DNA of 64,000 nt from Olsenella sp. oral taxon 807 (lineage in GTDB: Bacteria > Actinomycetota > Coriobacteriia > Coriobacteriales > Atopobiaceae). The notes under the pieces were generated by a model. It worked only from the letters and a program-made list of their open reading frames with translations, ran no database searches and was not told the origin of the DNA. The stretch lies in the NCBI RefSeq assembly GCF_001189515.2, contig NZ_CP012069.2:124001-188000 (forward strand), in the 5' to 3' direction. The position numbers were made by a program, and so were the translations under genes. How positions within the stretch are numbered: position 1 is the first letter of the stretch; every line of letters starts with the position of its first letter. Of this stretch, positions 61,617 through 64,000 are shown piece by piece.

Positions 61617-62561
61617 ATGATACAGACCCCCATCTGCGACGCACTGGGCATCGAGAAGCCAGTCTTCCAGGGTGGCATGGCGTGGATAGCCGATGCGAGC
61701 CTTGCCTCGGCCGTGTCAGAGGCGGGAGGGCTGGGCATCATCTCGGCCATGAACGCTAACGCCGAGTGGCTACGTGACCAGATTCACGAGCTGCGTGAGC
61801 GGACCGACAAACCCTTTGGCGTGAACATCATGCTCATGAGTCCCTTTGTGGACGAGGTTGCGCGCCTTGTCGCCGACGAGAGGGTCCCCGTTGTGGTGAC
61901 CGGTGCTGGGGACCCGCGCAAGTACATGAGTTCTTGGATTGACGCGGGTATCAAGGTCATTCCCGTTGTGGCGTCGGTCGCGCTGGCCCGCATGGTCGAG
62001 CGCGCCGGTGCGACTGCCGTCGTCGCCGAGGGAGGCGAGTCTGGCGGACACGTGGGTGACTCCACTACGATGACCCTCGTCCCCCAGGTCGTCGATGCCA
62101 TCAGCATTCCCGTCGTGGCCGCAGGCGGCATCGCCGACGGCCGTGGCGTCGCCGCTGCCTTTATGCTCGGGGCGGTAGGAGTGCAGGTGGGTACGCGCTT
62201 CCTCGTTGCTGACGAGTGTACGGTGAGCGAAGAGTACAAGGAGCGTGTCCTCAAAGCCGGAGACATCTCCACCATGGTCACGGGCAGGTCGGGAGGACAT
62301 CCGGTGCGCTGCCTCAAGACCCCCTTCACACGTCGCTTCGCGAAGGCCGAAAGCGCAGGCGCCAGCCAAGACGAGCTCAACGCCATGGGTGCGGGATCAC
62401 TGCGCAAGGCGGCCCGTGAGGGCGACTACGAGAACGGCAGCTTCATGTGCGGTCAGATCGCTGGTCTCGTGAAGAGGCGCCAGTCTGCCGCAGAGATCGT
62501 CGATGACCTGGTCGGCGGTGCCGAGAAGGTGCTTAAGGGGGCGACCACATGGGTAAGATAG
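61617..62561 (+). CDS. fabK: Enoyl-ACP reductase II (FMN-dependent)
   Basis: The 314-aa product has the nitronate monooxygenase/FabK layout: VFQGGMAWIADASLASAVSE, AEGGESGGHVGD (catalytic His region), VVAAGGIADGRGVAAAFMLG and GVQVGTRFLVADEC. It reduces enoyl-ACP with NAD(P)H and FMN in the last step of each cycle. FabK replaces FabI in many Gram-positive bacteria. ATG 61617 is chosen; a GTG 3 bp upstream is possible. It overlaps fabD by 13 bp. Confidence 0.9.
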   Translation: MIQTPICDALGIEKPVFQGGMAWIADASLASAVSEAGGLGIISAMNANAEWLRDQIHELRERTDKPFGVNIMLMSPFVDEVARLVADERVPVVVTGAGDPRKYMSSWIDAGIKVIPVVASVALARMVERAGATAVVAEGGESGGHVGDSTTMTLVPQVVDAISIPVVAAGGIADGRGVAAAFMLGAVGVQVGTRFLVADECTVSEEYKERVLKAGDISTMVTGRSGGHPVRCLKTPFTRRFAKAESAGASQDELNAMGAGSLRKAAREGDYENGSFMCGQIAGLVKRRQSAAEIVDDLVGGAEKVLKGATTWVR

Positions 62562-63472
62562 CCCTCCTCTTTGCGGGGCAGGGAGCCCAGCACCCCGGCA
62601 TGGGTAAGGAGCTCGTACATGCGCAGCCTGTTGCCAAGCAGACCTTCGACGAGCTCGAGTCTGCCATGCCGGGTCTCTCCAAGCTTTGCTTCGAGGGCAC
62701 TAAGGAGGAGCTCACCCGTACCGAGAACACGCAACCTGCGATCTTCGCGACCGATCTTGCGGCCGCACGCTCGCTCGTCGCACGCGGCATCAACCCAGAC
62801 GGCGTCGCGGGCTTCTCGCTGGGCGAGGTCGCGGCGCTGACCTTTGCCTGCGCCTTTTCTGACATGGACGGCTTTGCGTTGGTGCGCTACCGTGGTGAGC
62901 TCATGGCCGAGGCGTGCGCGGCAAAACCTGGCGGCATGCGTGCCGTCGTGAAGCTGACCGCAGCTGAGGTCGAAAGGCTTGCCAAGGAGGCCGGAGCCTG
63001 GCCCGTCAACTACAACAGTCCCCAGCAGACCGTTGTCGCGGGGAGTGACGAGGCGCTTGCCAAGCTTGACGTGCTTGTCAAGGAGGCTAAGGGACGCTCC
63101 CTCAAGGTCGCTGTCGCCGGCGCCTTCCATAGCCCGTACATGGAGAGCGCCAGTGCGGGCCTTGCGAAGTGGCTCGAGAACAAGCCACCACGTCCCTGCA
63201 TCGTCGATGTCTGGGCAAATAAGACCGCAGAGCCGTATCCCAAGGATCCCTCCAAGATAGCTGAGATCTTGGCTGCCCAGCCCTCGAGTCCCGTCCTGTG
63301 GACCAAGACCCTAGAGAACATGCAGGCAGCCGGCTTCGATAGCTTCGTCGAGGTAGGTCCGGGCACTACGCTCACGGGCCTCGTCAAGCGCACCCTCAAG
63401 GGGGTCACGGCGCTCTCGATCGAGACGCCCGAGCAGCTCGAGGCAGCGCTTGGCGTGCTGAGAAAGGACTGA
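62549..63472 (+). CDS. fabD: Malonyl-CoA:ACP transacylase
   Basis: The 307-aa product has ALLFAGQGAQHPGMGKELV, the catalytic Ser in VAGFSLGEVAAL near residue 90 and the catalytic His in VAGAFHSPYMESA near residue 192. It loads malonyl groups onto ACP. Length is normal. Complete. It overlaps fabK by 13 bp and ends 2 bp before fabG. Confidence 0.92.
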   Translation: MGKIALLFAGQGAQHPGMGKELVHAQPVAKQTFDELESAMPGLSKLCFEGTKEELTRTENTQPAIFATDLAAARSLVARGINPDGVAGFSLGEVAALTFACAFSDMDGFALVRYRGELMAEACAAKPGGMRAVVKLTAAEVERLAKEAGAWPVNYNSPQQTVVAGSDEALAKLDVLVKEAKGRSLKVAVAGAFHSPYMESASAGLAKWLENKPPRPCIVDVWANKTAEPYPKDPSKIAEILAAQPSSPVLWTKTLENMQAAGFDSFVEVGPGTTLTGLVKRTLKGVTALSIETPEQLEAALGVLRKD

Positions 63473-63474
63473 CT

Positions 63475-64000
63475 ATGGCTGAGTTGAAAACCGGCACCCT
63501 TGATCGCGACGCGAGTCGTAAGGTCGCCCTTGTGACGGGTGCGTCACGTGGCATAGGTCGCTCGACGGCCCTGCGTCTTGCGACAGATGGCTACGACGTG
63601 GCCGTCATCTATGTGGGGAGCGCAGAGCCCTTCGAAGAGGTTGTCGAGGAGCTGCGCTCCGCTGGTGCGTGTGCTAAGGCATACGAGTGCGACGTCTCCT
63701 CCTCAAAGGAGGTCGACGCCTGCGTGGGTCAGGTGCTCGATGACTTTGGTCACGTCTGGACCCTCGTTAACAACGCCGGTATCACCCGTGACGGCATTAT
63801 GGCCCGCATGAAGGACAGCGACTTCGACAGTGTCATAGCCGTCAACCTCAAGGGCGCCTTCAACATGGTTCGCGCCCTCACGCGTACCTTCATGCGTCAG
63901 CGCGGGGGCCGTATCATCAACATGAGCTCCGTCGTGGGCATCATGGGAAACGCCGGTCAGGTCAACTACTCGGCCTCCAAGGCCGGCCTCATCGGCCTCA
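63475..64000 (+). CDS. fabG: 3-oxoacyl-ACP reductase, 3' end cut by window edge
   Basis: The visible 175 residues have the NAD(P)-binding motif VALVTGASRGIGRSTAL, VNNAGITRDG, the catalytic Ser region INMSSVVGIMGNAGQ and the Tyr-x3-Lys motif NYSASKAGLIGL. It reduces 3-oxoacyl-ACP with NADPH. ATG 63475 is 2 bp after the fabD stop. The rest lies beyond the window. Confidence 0.92.
   Translation, partial: MAELKTGTLDRDASRKVALVTGASRGIGRSTALRLATDGYDVAVIYVGSAEPFEEVVEELRSAGACAKAYECDVSSSKEVDACVGQVLDDFGHVWTLVNNAGITRDGIMARMKDSDFDSVIAVNLKGAFNMVRALTRTFMRQRGGRIINMSSVVGIMGNAGQVNYSASKAGLIGL

Overview
The window is high-GC bacterial DNA that looks like a member of the Coriobacteriia, probably of the Olsenella/Atopobium type. 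That assignment is an inference. It rests on the GC-rich codon use, the fatty-acid cluster order (MarR/FabT-like, fabH, acpP, fabK, fabD, fabG) with an FMN enoyl reductase FabK, and the gene set as a whole. No rRNA and no intact tRNA is present, so the genus cannot be fixed from this sequence alone.

Layout. 1-6.2 kb: the start of a yjdF-like gene with a structured leader, a dispersed repeat, an AbiE-type toxin-antitoxin pair whose toxin gene is frameshifted, IS debris, a palindromic repeat array and two AlbA/RecG-like ATP-binding genes, one of them broken. 6.2-16 kb: small unknown genes, a transporter fragment fused to an unknown N-terminus, a ribokinase with an IS5-family element at its stop codon, a hydrolase, a second IS5-family element whose transposase lacks a catalytic Asp, and a zinc-ribbon membrane protein. 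16-20 kb: relics (DUF4143 ATPase tail, half of an initiator tRNA, IS1634-type N-terminus) and a membrane-anchored XRE regulator.

20-33 kb is a defence island. It holds a GIY-YIG protein, HsdM, HsdS, a VbhA-like antitoxin with a Fic protein, a promoterless hsdS cassette that duplicates half of the active hsdS, an AlbA-type ATP-binding protein with a 10-bp tandem repeat, HsdR, a third hsdS cassette with a different target domain, and a tyrosine recombinase. The arrangement points to a type I restriction system whose specificity can be reshuffled and one accessory gene that can switch by slippage.

34-43 kb: a DUF234 ATPase behind a perfect palindrome, a response regulator and ABC exporter locus that lost most of its sensor kinase in a deletion, a hydrolase, a three-gene ABC operon with a good promoter, and a HEPN-like protein. 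43-53 kb is mostly mobile debris: an IS1634-family element inserted into the end of a decayed IS1595-like element, a DUF4143 ATPase, a RecQ tail, a decayed IS5-family element, and a DUF1016 nuclease flanked by inverted IS630-like remnants. 53-64 kb returns to core-like genes: asnA, a TetR/SRPBCC/methyltransferase operon with two operator palindromes, a secreted three-repeat protein, and the fatty-acid operon, which runs off the right edge.

The most unusual feature is a family of dispersed non-autonomous elements (six copies or pieces, about 420-580 bp). The better copies carry two 60-bp palindromes bounded by AGTGTACACA/TGTGTACACT. Their ends resemble those of ISL3-family elements, and one copy still has an 8-bp target duplication. 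Two clusters of a different short motif (consensus near ACGGAAAAGCGCACTCTG, about 19 units) and a third palindromic array near 3 kb are further unexplained repeats. No CRISPR array was seen.
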